Origin: Paulinella micropora
Taxonomy: Eukaryota > Cercozoa > Imbricatea > Euglyphida
Direction of reading: 5' to 3'
Assembly (NCBI GenBank): GCA_009731375.1
Contig: BJOX01000170.1
Coordinates: forward strand, 342,125 to 373,990
Length of the DNA: 31,866 nt
Of this stretch, positions 10,903 through 18,365 are shown piece after piece (within the stretch, counting starts at the first letter, position 1; each line of letters starts with the position of its first letter). Below the pieces are notes generated by a model, which saw only the letters and a program-made list of their open reading frames with translations, was not told where the DNA came from and did not search any database. A program made the translations under genes and the position numbers.

Positions 10903-11483
10903 GAGTGCATGGAAAAGTCGAAAAGGTGTCAAATTGGAAAAAAAAATCCAAAAAATGTTTTTTTCCTGGCTCACAGACAAAAATAACAGAATAGAGTCTA
11001 CTCGGACGTTTTCAGCATTTTGACGATGACAAGACAAGCCTCCTTTTTTTTGAAAATTTGATTTTGGAGGGAATTTCAAATCAAATAATCTTTTTTTGAA
11101 AATTTGATTTTTTGGAGAGAATTTCAAATCAAATTTTCAATTTGAAGGCACTTTCCACGTTCCTTTTGCTCAAATGCGACAAAGGAGAAATAAATGCAGG
11201 AAAAATTGGTACTGAACGGTGCTCATGGCTAAAAAAAATATTTGGCAGAGAAAAACGCAAAGCAAAAATGGTCCAATTTATCATTGCGCCATTTACAACG
11301 TTCAGGCCTAAATTTTTTTTGGCACGCTCCGAATTTGACAGATCGCGCGTGCCTTTGGTCGTGTGATTCCTCAGATCTCGACTTGCGATCAAAGTCGAAA
11401 GTGCCTACTGAGCTGGATACAGACCCCGCACTTGACTCGCTCGCCACCGCATACATTTATTTTTTGGTATCAGGTGTAATTGC
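10903..11483. other. Intergenic AT-rich DNA with two hairpin-prone direct repeats
   Basis: No gene is supported. At 11047-11135 a segment of about 45 bp is tandemly repeated twice. Each unit contains GAAAATTTGATTTT and a complementary AATTTCAAATCAAA, so each can fold. One diverged copy of the 23-bp hairpin lies at 10985-11007. The short open frames at 11112-11392 are low-complexity and are not called. Confidence 0.5.
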
Positions 11484-11591
11484 ATGCCGATGCCGAGAAC
11501 ACGAGGTGGTGCCAAAGCAGCTGGTAAGGAGGCCAAGCAGAGAGCACCTCCTGTCGCAAGAACAGCCGCAACGGGCCGTGGGCGTGCCAAG
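11484..11591 (+). CDS. Unknown multi-exon gene, exon 1 (start exon)
   Basis: ATG at 11484 opens 36 codons of a basic, Arg/Ala/Gly-rich N-terminus (MPMPRTRGGAKAAGKEAK and onward). The exon ends at AAG|GTAAAT in phase 0. The next exon begins after a good acceptor (GTTCACAG at 11679) in the same phase. I do not recognise the protein. The basic tail suggests nucleic-acid binding or nuclear location, but that is inference. Confidence 0.6.
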
Positions 11592-11679
11592 GTAAATTTT
11601 TTAACATCGATTTTTTTTATCACAAAAAAATGTCGGATTAGGGCCTACTCCTATGTTTTTGATCTGTGTGCGTTCACAG

Positions 11680-11909
11680 GCAAAGGAATCCCTTGTTCCA
11701 GGCAAAAAAGCCCAGATGACAATCGCTGTGCTTGCAGGGCAACCTCGCAAGGGCCGACCGAACGGCGCTGAAATAAGGTGGAACATCAAACCCATGGAAG
11801 CGGGAGCAGGGCAGGTCCAGTTGGACCCTGAAAAAGACATCGAGAAGATAGTATTACTGTTCGATCCAACTGCATTTACGACCAAGATTATTTGCCACTC
11901 CGGCAAGTG
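11680..11909 (+). CDS. Unknown multi-exon gene, exon 2
   Basis: 230 nt, entered in phase 0 and left in phase 2 at AAGTG|GTATGG. The protein includes AQMTIAVLAGQPRKGRPNG, EIRWNIKPMEAGAGQV and IEKIVLLFDPTAFTTKIICH, a normal globular composition. A hairpin-repeat copy (11632-11654) sits in the intron just before it. No family recognised. Confidence 0.65.
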
Positions 11910-12033
11910 GTATGGCACTTCTGTAATTTTGTATCAATCACTTCTCTTTGAAACTAGCTCTTTCAGCAAAATGTTTTTGTTTGTTGTTTTTTTTGAATCC
12001 AAATCTGCAATCTTTTTTGGTTTGTGTTAAAAG

Positions 12034-12121
12034 TTATGATGTCGAGTCCCAAGATTTCACGCCTCCAAGCCCAGGTTGGAGATCCATTGATGTTAACGGT
12101 GTTCCGGAAGAGTTGCTAAAG
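12034..12121 (+). CDS. Unknown multi-exon gene, exon 3
   Basis: 88 nt after acceptor GTTAAAAG. The first base completes a Cys codon with the previous exon (phase 2), then YDVESQDFTPPSPGWRSIDV and NGVPEELLK follow. It ends at AAG|GTACTT in phase 0. Both junction phases fit exons 2 and 4, which supports the splice model. Confidence 0.65.
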
Positions 12122-12169
12122 GTACTTTTTGGCCTCTTGTTGTTAACAAAAACCGTTACTTTCCCATAC

Positions 12170-12295
12170 AGCGCCCCATGTTTTTTGACACAACCCAGAA
12201 TTTGGATGTCTGGACGGTCATTTTTTTGAGTTGTGATGATGTATCGTATCACACAACCCAAAATTTTGATCTCTGGAGGGTCATTTTTTTGTTTC
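12170..12295. repeat. Short intronic tandem repeat (CACAACCCA unit)
   Basis: A unit of about 60 bp containing ACACAACCCAGAATTTGGAT and GGACGGTCATTTTTTT is repeated here twice. A third relative lies at 12785-12845, in the next intron after the first duplicated exon. This indicates that introns and exons of the gene were duplicated together. Confidence 0.6.
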
Positions 12296-12398
12296 TGTCA
12301 AGACTGGTACACTTCCGTCGTTGCTTTTGATGTGATTATGGTCCCTCTACAAAACCAAGAGTTTGAGCGAATTCACTGGGCCTTGATTTTGTGTGCAG

Positions 12399-12562
12399 TT
12401 GTTAGCCCAGTGGAGCGCATTGAAATTTGCAAGCAAAGAGGAGCTCGAAAATGCGGGCGTTGATGAAGATCAGCAGCAGTACTGCTTTTTCTCTATGCTC
12501 TCAGCTCTCAATACCAACCATTGGAGTGCTAAACCGACAAACGTGAAAAAGCATGGTAACAT
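12399..12562 (+). CDS. Unknown multi-exon gene, exon 4 (duplicated module, copy 1)
   Basis: After GTGTGCAG the frame reads WSALKFASKEELENAGVDED and QQYCFFSMLSALNTNHWSAK. It is clearly homologous to exon 6 (WKAVKVASEDELQKACFDQD and QYSFYSMLAGLNSKGWIYK). The donor is uncertain: where exon 6 has AAA|GTGAGT this copy has AAACCGACA, so its ancestral donor is lost. The only downstream GT giving the phase 2 needed by exon 5 is at 12563 (AT|GTCCTT), which is weak. The module may therefore be poorly spliced. Confidence 0.55.
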
Positions 12563-12666
12563 GTCCTTTCTTTTTGTGTCTTTTTCAAGCTTTTCTGATG
12601 TCTCGGCTTTTCACACACAAAAAAGTCGGAGTAGACCCTACTCCTGCAAATAATATTTTGTGACAG

Positions 12667-12734
12667 GAACAAACCGGAAATTTTGGACTCAGTTGTCCAC
12701 AGAGCGTGCCGTATGAATCCAGAGCGCCAACGTG
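12667..12734 (+). CDS. Unknown multi-exon gene, exon 5
   Basis: 68 nt between TGTGACAG and G|GTAAGC. In the frame that fits exon 6 it reads NKPEILDSVVHRACRMNPER. Its last G joins AG of exon 6 to give Glu, then WKAVKVAS. A partial relative (AACAATCCAGAAATC, reading NNPEI) begins at 13291 after exon 6, so exons 4-5 and 6-7 are a tandem duplication of one module. Confidence 0.6.
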
Positions 12735-13024
12735 GTAAGCATTCTTTTTGCCTTTTTCATAAAAAACCGTTACTTTTCACATACAGCCTCGCGTGTTTTT
12801 CATCACAACCCATGATTTTGAGGTCTGGAAGGTCCTTTTTTGATGTTGTGATGATGTCTCGTGTTACATAACCTAAAACAATCGGAGTAGACCCTACTCC
12901 GACTTTATTTCTGTGATGACTGCTAAAATGTCGTCCTTGTTTTTGATCTGATTCGGACTCTCATTAAAAAAAAGAAATTTATGCGACTGAAAACAACCTT
13001 GTTTTTCTTTACATACATGCGCAG

Positions 13025-13149
13025 AGTGGAAAGCAGTGAAAGTTGCTAGCGAAGACGAACTCCAAAAAGCATGCTTTGATCAAGACCAGGCGCAATACAG
13101 CTTTTACTCCATGCTCGCAGGCCTCAATTCCAAAGGTTGGATCTATAAA
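13025..13149 (+). CDS. Unknown multi-exon gene, exon 6 (duplicated module, copy 2)
   Basis: 125 nt from acceptor ATGCGCAG to the consensus donor AAA|GTGAGT. It encodes WKAVKVASEDELQKACFDQD followed by QAQYSFYSMLAGLNSKGW. Conserved positions with exon 4 (W, K-A-S, E-E-L, D-Q, QY-F-SML-LN, W) mark a small repeated helical domain that I do not recognise. Confidence 0.65.
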
Positions 13150-13290
13150 GTGAGTAAATCGAAATGTGCATGATAATTTCTCGTTGCTTTTTTTATTTGT
13201 TTTCGAACTCGTTCTGAACTCTCAGCTCTTGCACACACACAAACAAAAAGTCGGAGTAGACCCTACTCCTAGTTATCATGTTTCTGTGTC

Positions 13291-13345
13291 AGGAACAATC
13301 CAGAAATCAGTTCGTTTTTAGCTTCCAAAAGGCAGTTGTGTGATA
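13291..13345 (+). CDS. Unknown multi-exon gene, truncated exon 7
   Basis: After TCTGTGTCAG the sequence matches the start of exon 5 for about 15 nt and then runs directly into the 0.5-kb repeat (13310 on), where stops occur in every frame shortly after. The original exon was probably truncated when the repeat arrived. A transcript that uses it would end here; otherwise exon 6 would have to splice to exon 8. Confidence 0.35.
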
Positions 13346-13830
13346 CTTAGTATGTTACTAACACAAAGATTGATAGAAATAGTACATAATTTGATTTTTT
13401 TTGTTTTGGGTTGACTATGGTGTACACAATTTTGAAAATCGGAGTAGGCCCTACTTCGGATTTGTTTTGTGCGCAAATAAGTACAGTGAATGAGAGGTGG
13501 GAAACCTTCACGAAACATTAGGTTGACTATGGTGTACATAATTTTCAAAAGTCGGAGTAGGCCCTATACAGCCCTTTTTTTGTGTTACCATAACAAAACT
13601 ATTTTATGCATCACAGAAAAAAAGTTGGAGTAGGGTCTACTCCGACTTTATGGGTTTGTGTTGCATGCCGAAATAAAAATTTCTTATTTTTTCCGTAATT
13701 TTCCTGTGGTTTTGAAGAAATGTAGTAGACCCTACTCCGACTTTTCAAAAGCACAGCGAATTTACCACAAAAAATGTCAAGAAAATATAAAAACTAGGAG
13801 TAGGCCCTACCCCGACTTTTTTTCTTTGAC
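13310..13830 (+). repeat. 0.5-kb dispersed repeat, copy 2
   Basis: Colinear with 8996-9500. This copy carries the hairpin repeat in near-canonical form at 13438, 13551 (right arm eroded), 13624, 13719 and 13794. Its left boundary interrupts exon 7 and its right boundary lies just before exon 8. Confidence 0.85.
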
Positions 13831-13972
13831 TCGGAATGGGAGGAGGAGCAAGATGAAGAAGAAGATGAGGAAACTGATGACAGCAGCTCCACCTCTCAGA
13901 AGTCGCATTCGTCTACTACTGGCAAGAGCCAATGCAGCAAGCGAAAACTGATCAAACAGTCGATGTCTTCTG
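13830..13972 (+). CDS. Unknown multi-exon gene, exon 8 (acidic/Ser-rich)
   Basis: The frame reads SEWEEEQDEEEDEETDDSSS and then a Ser/Lys-rich stretch to KRKLIKQSMSSG, ending at TCTTCTG|GTAAGC. The acceptor is unclear; the best candidate is GGAATGGGAG near 13845, preceded by a T-rich tract. A disordered acidic then basic region of this kind is common in nuclear proteins. Confidence 0.5.
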
Positions 13973-14004
13973 GTAAGCATGCTAAGAAGAAGCGAAGGTG
14001 TCAG
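13973..14004 (+). other. Putative 32-nt intron
   Basis: GTAAGCATGC at the 5' end, a possible branch-point GCTAAG inside and GTGTCAG at the 3' end, 32 nt in total. Splicing joins G to GA (a Gly codon) and opens the long frame of exon 9. Without splicing, the exon 8 frame ends at TAG near 14077. This would be an extremely short intron. Confidence 0.5.
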
Positions 14005-14201
14005 GATCCAAGAAGCCCAGTAACACTCAGAAAGCCAGAGACAAATCAATCGAAAGCAAACACAAAACCAAACTATTAGTAACACAGGAAAGAGCTGCGG
14101 AAATCATGCAAAAGGAAGCTTTGGCCAAGGACCTGGTTGCGAAGTGCTTCATTTTGCAACATGTCGAACAGCGCGCGTTGGAGCTGAAAAGTGATTATTT
14201 G
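14005..14201 (+). CDS. Unknown multi-exon gene, exon 9
   Basis: 197 nt. It encodes a Lys/Ser-rich stretch and then a probable amphipathic helix, LLVTQERAAEIMQKEALAKD then LVAKCFILQHVEQRALELKS, likely coiled coil. It ends TTTG|GTTGGT in phase 0. Confidence 0.5.
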
Positions 14202-14394
14202 GTTGGTGTCAAGGAAATTTTCATTCCCACATTGGTACCGTGTGTATGTTTTATGTGTGTATGTGTGTGTGTGGAAAAACAAGCAAAAACCAAAAATCAA
14301 GCAAAAAGGAAAAAGAGTCCGAGTAGGGTCTACTCTGACATTCTTTCAAAAACACAGGAAAATTGCAGGTTAAAAAAGAGAATTTTTTTTTTAG

Positions 14395-14436
14395 GAAGGC
14401 AAGAGAAGTTGGTCGAGTCTATGTAGGCCCTATTGA
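14395..14436 (+). CDS. Unknown multi-exon gene, possible terminal exon
   Basis: After the acceptor TTTTTTTTTTAG, phase 0 gives EGKRSWSSLCRPY and TGA (14434-14436). A hairpin-repeat copy (14317-14339) lies in the intron before it. The short length makes this the least certain exon of the gene. Confidence 0.35.
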   Translation, partial: EGKRSWSSLCRPY

Positions 14437-14925
14437 ATCGTTTTCGAAACGTTGTCCACTACACTGTGTACGGTTTCATACGGGAAAGCGAACGCTAAAT
14501 CAAGTTTTCTCTGTTGAAATCTGCGTTGCCTTTCAGGTAGGAAAGCTGACATGCAATTTTTTAGCTCTCAGTGAAGCTTCAGCGTTACTGAATATCTACT
14601 CCCAGCGTTTCGTCGTCCATATAGAGTTCGGGACGCTTGGAGTAGAGTATCATCTGAGTTCTCTTCTTTGCTGCTTGATATCGATCCTTGTATTCGTGCA
14701 TTTTTTAGTTCGAATGCTTGTGTTGAAAATCCTGTATGCAAGTTTTGAATGATTTGTTCACAAATAATAAAAATCATTTTTGTTTTACATTAAGGTAGAC
14801 AGCAATCAGTGTGTATCCACAATGAACTGCAAGCTTTTAGCTTTTCAACCTTTTGTTAGTGCTTGCTTTGTTTCAAAATGGCAGGTTGCAACACTTCAAG
14901 TACATGCGACTGAATTTTCGTGAAG
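14437..14925. other. Right part of the insertion, no gene seen
   Basis: AT-rich. A weak relative of the hairpin (TTGGAGTAGAGTATCATCTGA, without a good right arm) lies near 14638. An open frame at 14363-14752 is hydrophobic and low-complexity and is not supported as a gene. Confidence 0.4.
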
Positions 14926-15203
14926 GTTTTGTCTGCATTTGGATCCTTAAGCTTACAGTGCATACATGTGTATAGTGCAACAGACAAAAAAGTCGGAGTA
15001 GACCCTACTCCGACTTTATGGGTTTGTGTGGGTGTACTTCTAACTCTACCAGAACGATCAAAACTAAAAAAAAAAAAGCTTGTTAAATATATTCAGAACA
15101 ACGTCATGGTTCAAAAGTCGGAGTAGGGTCTACTCCGACTTTTTTTTTCTGTTGCACTATACACATGTATGCACTGTCAGGCTCCAAATGCATACAAAAT
15201 AGA
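14926..15203. repeat. 280-bp foldback built around two hairpin copies
   Basis: Left arm 14956-15014 and right arm 15117-15176 are near-perfect inverted repeats of about 60 bp. Each contains CAGTGCATACATGTGTATAG, CAACAGA, an A run and a complete 23-bp hairpin. Weaker pairing extends outward to about 14926 and 15203 (GCATTTGGA on the left, TCCAAATGC on the right). The centre is about 100 bp. This is the kind of terminal-inverted-repeat structure expected of a non-autonomous DNA element. Confidence 0.85.
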
Positions 15204-15389
15204 CACTTCTTTTAAGTATGATATTGTGATGGTATTGAAGGATTTATCAAGTTTCTGTTTTTCAGTTCCGGTTGAATAGTTTTGTATGAATAACTTTTGA
15301 AGTCTTGCATGTTTCTGCGTTAATATTTATGACCTGACCATGTTGTGTAGATATTTATCATCCTGGGCCTATCATTTTCATATCAAAAC
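15204..15389. other. Right end of the insertion, no gene seen
   Basis: AT-rich sequence ending CATTTTCATATCAAAA just before the right direct repeat. No inverted relation to the left end (CAGATGACGACTCTACAG) is visible. Confidence 0.45.
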
Positions 15390-15399
15390 CCTCTCTGGA
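15390..15399 (+). repeat. Right copy of the 10-bp target-site duplication
   Basis: CCTCTCTGGA, identical to 8858-8867 and in the same codon phase. Polyprotein similarity (integrase zinc-binding region) resumes downstream. Confidence 0.65.
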
Positions 15400-15720
15400 G
15401 GTTGCCACCCCCCAAAAAAAAGCAATTCCCATTCACGAATTTATCCAACCTCTTGACCCTTCGTCAGGGCCTTGCCGTCCTCGCCGACGCAAAACAGTCA
15501 ACACTGAAGATCTACGTTCCAGAAGAGCTGCGCCGCCCGCTGATCAACTACGCCAACTTGATGCAGAACGACACCAAAACGCCGACACTTGTCCCCTTCA
15601 TCAAGGAGCGCTATATTTGGTTCCGTACTGATGGCACGGATATTATGCACGCTGATGTCCTCGCCGCCCTCCGCGACTGCCACTTTTGCCAACTGGTCCA
15701 CGCCCGCCTCACTCTCAACC
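15400..15720 (+). pseudogene. Integrase N-terminal zinc-binding region, degenerate
   Basis: The open frame reads LRQGLAVLADAKQSTLKIYV then PEELRRPLI, typical of the linker before Ty3/gypsy integrase. DVLAALRDCHFCQLVHA follows, the CxxC end of the HHCC zinc-binding domain. The two conserved histidines that should precede it (the H-x-GH region) are not recognisable, so the domain is probably non-functional. Confidence 0.75.
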
Positions 15721-16285
15721 ACGGCCAGTTGAGATCATCCTCAATCGATGGGCATACATTTTTGGTTTTCCGGAGTCCATCTTCTCCGACTACCACAGCT
15801 CGTTTGTAGGTACATTAGCTAAACGCTTCTGCAGTGAGGCCGGCCTCGATTGGCTGACCACCGCACCCTACTTACACCATCAACTCGGCTTCGTGGAATG
15901 CAGGCACAAGGCGATCTGCACCGCAATTCAATCTCTACCCAAGGCAGACAAATCGAACTGGCCTTGCATCATCCCGTCCCTCTCCTTCGCCCAGAACACC
16001 TATGTGTCCACGGCTACAGGTACAACCGCCTTTGAGGGTATGTTGGCACGCAAACCTCGGTGCACACTGGACTTTTTCAATTCCTCGGAGATCATCACTG
16101 CCCGCGCCTCCGCCTCAAGCGCCGCTCTCGACGCTTCCTCTACGCTTTCGCTTCAATCTTCAGAGCAGATCGAACTACTACGCCGCGCTCGCGCTGCAGT
16201 CACGGCGTATATCAGCACGTATACAGACGTCTCCCGCGCCCGATCTGTTGCTCAGAAGAACAAGGGCCGCCGCAAAGCCGTTTAA
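15686..16285 (+). pseudogene. Integrase catalytic core, first Asp region deleted
   Basis: ILNRWAYIFGFPESIFSDYH carries the second catalytic Asp. The third catalytic residue is Glu in GFVECRHKAI, exactly 35 residues after it, so the D-x35-E spacing is preserved. The segment that should carry the first Asp is missing: the zinc-binding region passes within a few codons into the sequence just before the second Asp, in a different frame. The deletion of roughly 100 residues makes the integrase inactive. The frame ends at TAA 16283. Confidence 0.85.
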
Positions 16286-16958
16286 GGAGTGGAAGGTTGG
16301 CGACACCGTCACCGTCTACCGCCCTAAACCCTCAAAGCAAGGCATCCCCGCCTCGTCTGTTCTTCAGTTCGATGGCCCCTACACGATTTTAGAGCAGGTC
16401 AACTCTAACTGCTTTAAGCTCCGCCACCTCAAGACCAATAGAATATTAAAACGGATCGACCGTTCACATCTCTCTCCGTATACCACCCCCACTGACGGCG
16501 TCGCCCCGCTCAACCCAGTTGCAGTTGACGACTATGATGATGACACTGTCAACTACACCGCTGGTGAAGTCGTTGCTTTCATCGATCGTAACCAAGTCAA
16601 ACTTGGCACTGTTTTGGACGAGGACCCGGAAGACGAGGAGGATGACCTCGTGGTCCATCAGCTTGGTATCACCTCGGACACCAACCCCCTCTTCCGCCCC
16701 ATCTACGAAGACACAAAGGACAAAGCTACCATTCACAGTTGGAGTAAACCCCTGACTTTCTGGAAGCCCCTCCTCTTCGATATCACCAACGATCAAGTCG
16801 TTCATCGACACATCGCATGGCGTCCCTTCAAAAAGATCAAGGACAAAGGCCGACTCTCCGCTAACGTTCTTAAGCGTCTTCGAGGTACCCTCATCACCGG
16901 CGAATCCTTCCCGCTTCATGTCTTCCAGAAGGGCAAGCAAGCTCAGTCCAAGGAGTAG
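16269..16958 (+). pseudogene. Integrase C-terminal domain with GPY/F motif and extension
   Basis: After a frame change near 16270 the sequence reads FKEWKVGDTVTVYRPK and LQFDGPYTILEQV, a GPY/F module of Ty3/gypsy integrases, then KRIDRSHLSPY. A 140-residue extension follows: an acidic stretch (DEDPEDEEDDL), HSWSKPLTFWKPLLFDITN and IKDKGRLSANVLKRLRG, ending in TAG. The extension may be a chromo- or Tudor-like targeting module, but I see no diagnostic motif and leave it unnamed. This is the most intact part of the element. Confidence 0.75.
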
Positions 16959-18365
16959 CCACCCCCTATCACTCTCAAGTCGGTTTTACCCATCGAAATG
17001 GCTTCACCCGCCCTCCCGCCCAGCGCTTTTCCCACTTGAATCGTCATCGCCCCTAGAAATATTACGCCATGACCGGCGTACCCATGTAAGTCCTTGATCG
17101 CCTCTTGTGCCTGCAGGTCAACGATTATTCTCACCGAACTTGAACCCCTCAGTGGTTATATCGGCAAGGCATACTTGGTGCTTCATTTGTTCATCTTGGC
17201 TTTGTGATCCCGGCCACCTAACTTTCTTTGGCTCGACATCGCCTCCTGATATCACTGGTCGCTACTGCGCCTCAATTGTCCCAGTCCCGCTGCAATCATA
17301 GATATCCGGCCCCGGCTGATCATCATCCGCATTGCGCAAGTATAGACGCACCACTCTTCTACTCTCCAATGGTTTAAGAGATTCACCCACCTCTCTTTTT
17401 CCTTTTGACATTTTTTTTAGTAGACAACATATTTCGTTCGTTAATCACTCATTCTGTACGCAACTCAACTCAACCGTTAGGTCTGGGGGGGGGGGGGGGG
17501 GGGGCTATCAGACAGAGCACCTTAACGACCGGTCAAAACCTTTACCGTTGATAGGACACTCTTTTTGACCGGTTCATTAGATTCTCCTCTGCACGATGTT
17601 TCGACTTCACTGACTAGTTTTCGATTTCGTTCAGAAATGATTTCAAACGATCAGTTCAAAATTCTTTTTAGCTATTGCCATTTCCCCCATCCGTATTACC
17701 TTTTCCCCCACTTTCCCGTGAAACACGTTTTACGGTAAATTTTAGGACAAGGAAATACACCGAAGAACGCAATACTTTTCCGTTCCCAGTCATTTTCGCC
17801 TTGAGGCTTCCCAAATCGATTTGGGAATTTTCAACTCCAACAACCCGACAACTATCCGTTTATGACTGTTTACTTGAAGACTTGCGACACTATCCGTTTG
17901 AGAACAGGAGACCTCACAATCTACGTTCTACACTTGATCGTACGTTGCACCCAAGCCTGCAATGAGTTCGAAATTATTATATAAATAAACGAAGTGACCT
18001 CTCTACTATCTACTTGTATTTCACCTGCTCATCCTGAGTCAGGACTCAAAGCAGCCATAGTGTTCTTATTAAGAGTTCGTTGTATCTGCCTACTTGAAGA
18101 GTTGGAAACAAACTCACAGTATCTGCCCGGCCAACTTGAAGTGTTGTATGACTAGTAGTGACAAACTCAGAGTCACCATGCCAGTGTCCAAGGCCGTCGC
18201 CACCGCGTCAGGAGTCAGGCTTCACTGCTTACTAGTTAGCCTGCGGTGCAGTGATATTTGTGCCACAGCCACGATTTTCAACTTCTATTAATAAAATTAT
18301 ATTGAATTAATAAGTCATTTCTCACAGTGTGAACGGAAAATGATATAGCAAGCTGTCGGTGGCAC
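16959..18365. other. Downstream flank of the retroelement, no gene or LTR identified
   Basis: Mixed-composition DNA. A G run at 17486-17504 and an AATAAAATTAT tract near 18288 are the only conspicuous features. Open frames at 17107-17301, 17332-17568 and 17675-17965 lack recognisable similarity. A 3' LTR could lie here, but no matching copy exists upstream of gag, so none is called. Confidence 0.45.

Larger units (their letters stand above)
10005..15139. repeat. Family of 23-bp hairpin repeats, about 18 copies
   Basis: The consensus is a perfect palindrome: arm GTCGGAGTAG, a three-base loop (ACC, GGT, GCC or similar), arm CTACTCCGAC. Copies start at 10005, 10079, 10176, 10299, 10398, 10985, 11632, 12625, 12881, 13250, 13438, 13551, 13624, 13719, 13794, 14317, 14992 and 15117. 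Many are flanked by A runs on the left and T runs on the right, and several extend to CATCACA on the left or TGTGATG on the right. The whole unit therefore approaches a 45-50 bp foldback. Several copies lie in introns of the + strand gene. They could be tiny MITE-like elements or structured regulatory elements. Confidence 0.9.
8868..15389. mobile_element. 6.5-kb AT-rich insertion in pol, flanked by a 10-bp direct repeat
   Basis: CCTCTCTGGA occurs at 8858-8867 and 15390-15399. In both places it is read in the same codon frame, and pol similarity stops at the first copy and resumes after the second. Removing the block would leave the linker reading frame open, as expected for insertion with a target-site duplication. 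No terminal inverted repeats are visible at the ends. The block differs from its flanks by AT-richness, by the hairpin repeat family it carries and by an intron-containing gene. The class of mobile element is unknown. Confidence 0.7.
817..16958 (+). mobile_element. Decayed Ty3/gypsy-type LTR retroelement, interrupted at 8868-15389
   Basis: The order gag, linkers, reverse transcriptase, RNase H, integrase is the Ty3/gypsy (Metaviridae) order. Codon-like composition is GC-rich and contrasts with the AT-rich block that splits it. The coding phase changes many times (near 1433, 2050-2380, 4176-4332, 5927, 7345, 7930, 7990, 8545 and 16270) and in-frame stops occur at 3718, 4174, 4617, 4710 and 5409, so the copy is dead. 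I could not identify LTRs, a convincing primer-binding site or a polypurine tract. The 5' flank is a minisatellite and a SINE, so the ends may be lost. Confidence 0.85.

Noticed and set aside
10611-10910. Ser-rich 99-codon open frame on the - strand
   Set aside because: Antisense of the acidic + strand ORF; Ser-rich composition is what the complement of Asp/Glu codons gives.
14363-14752. 129-codon hydrophobic open frame on the + strand
   Set aside because: AT-rich, overlaps the terminal exon and shows no codon structure or motif; probably intergenic.
16464-16940. 158-codon open frame on the - strand under the integrase tail
   Set aside because: Shadow of the integrase C-terminal frame, which carries the GPY/F motif.
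16959-18340. A 3' LTR
   Set aside because: No matching direct repeat is visible upstream of gag and no clear TG...CA borders or polypurine tract were found.
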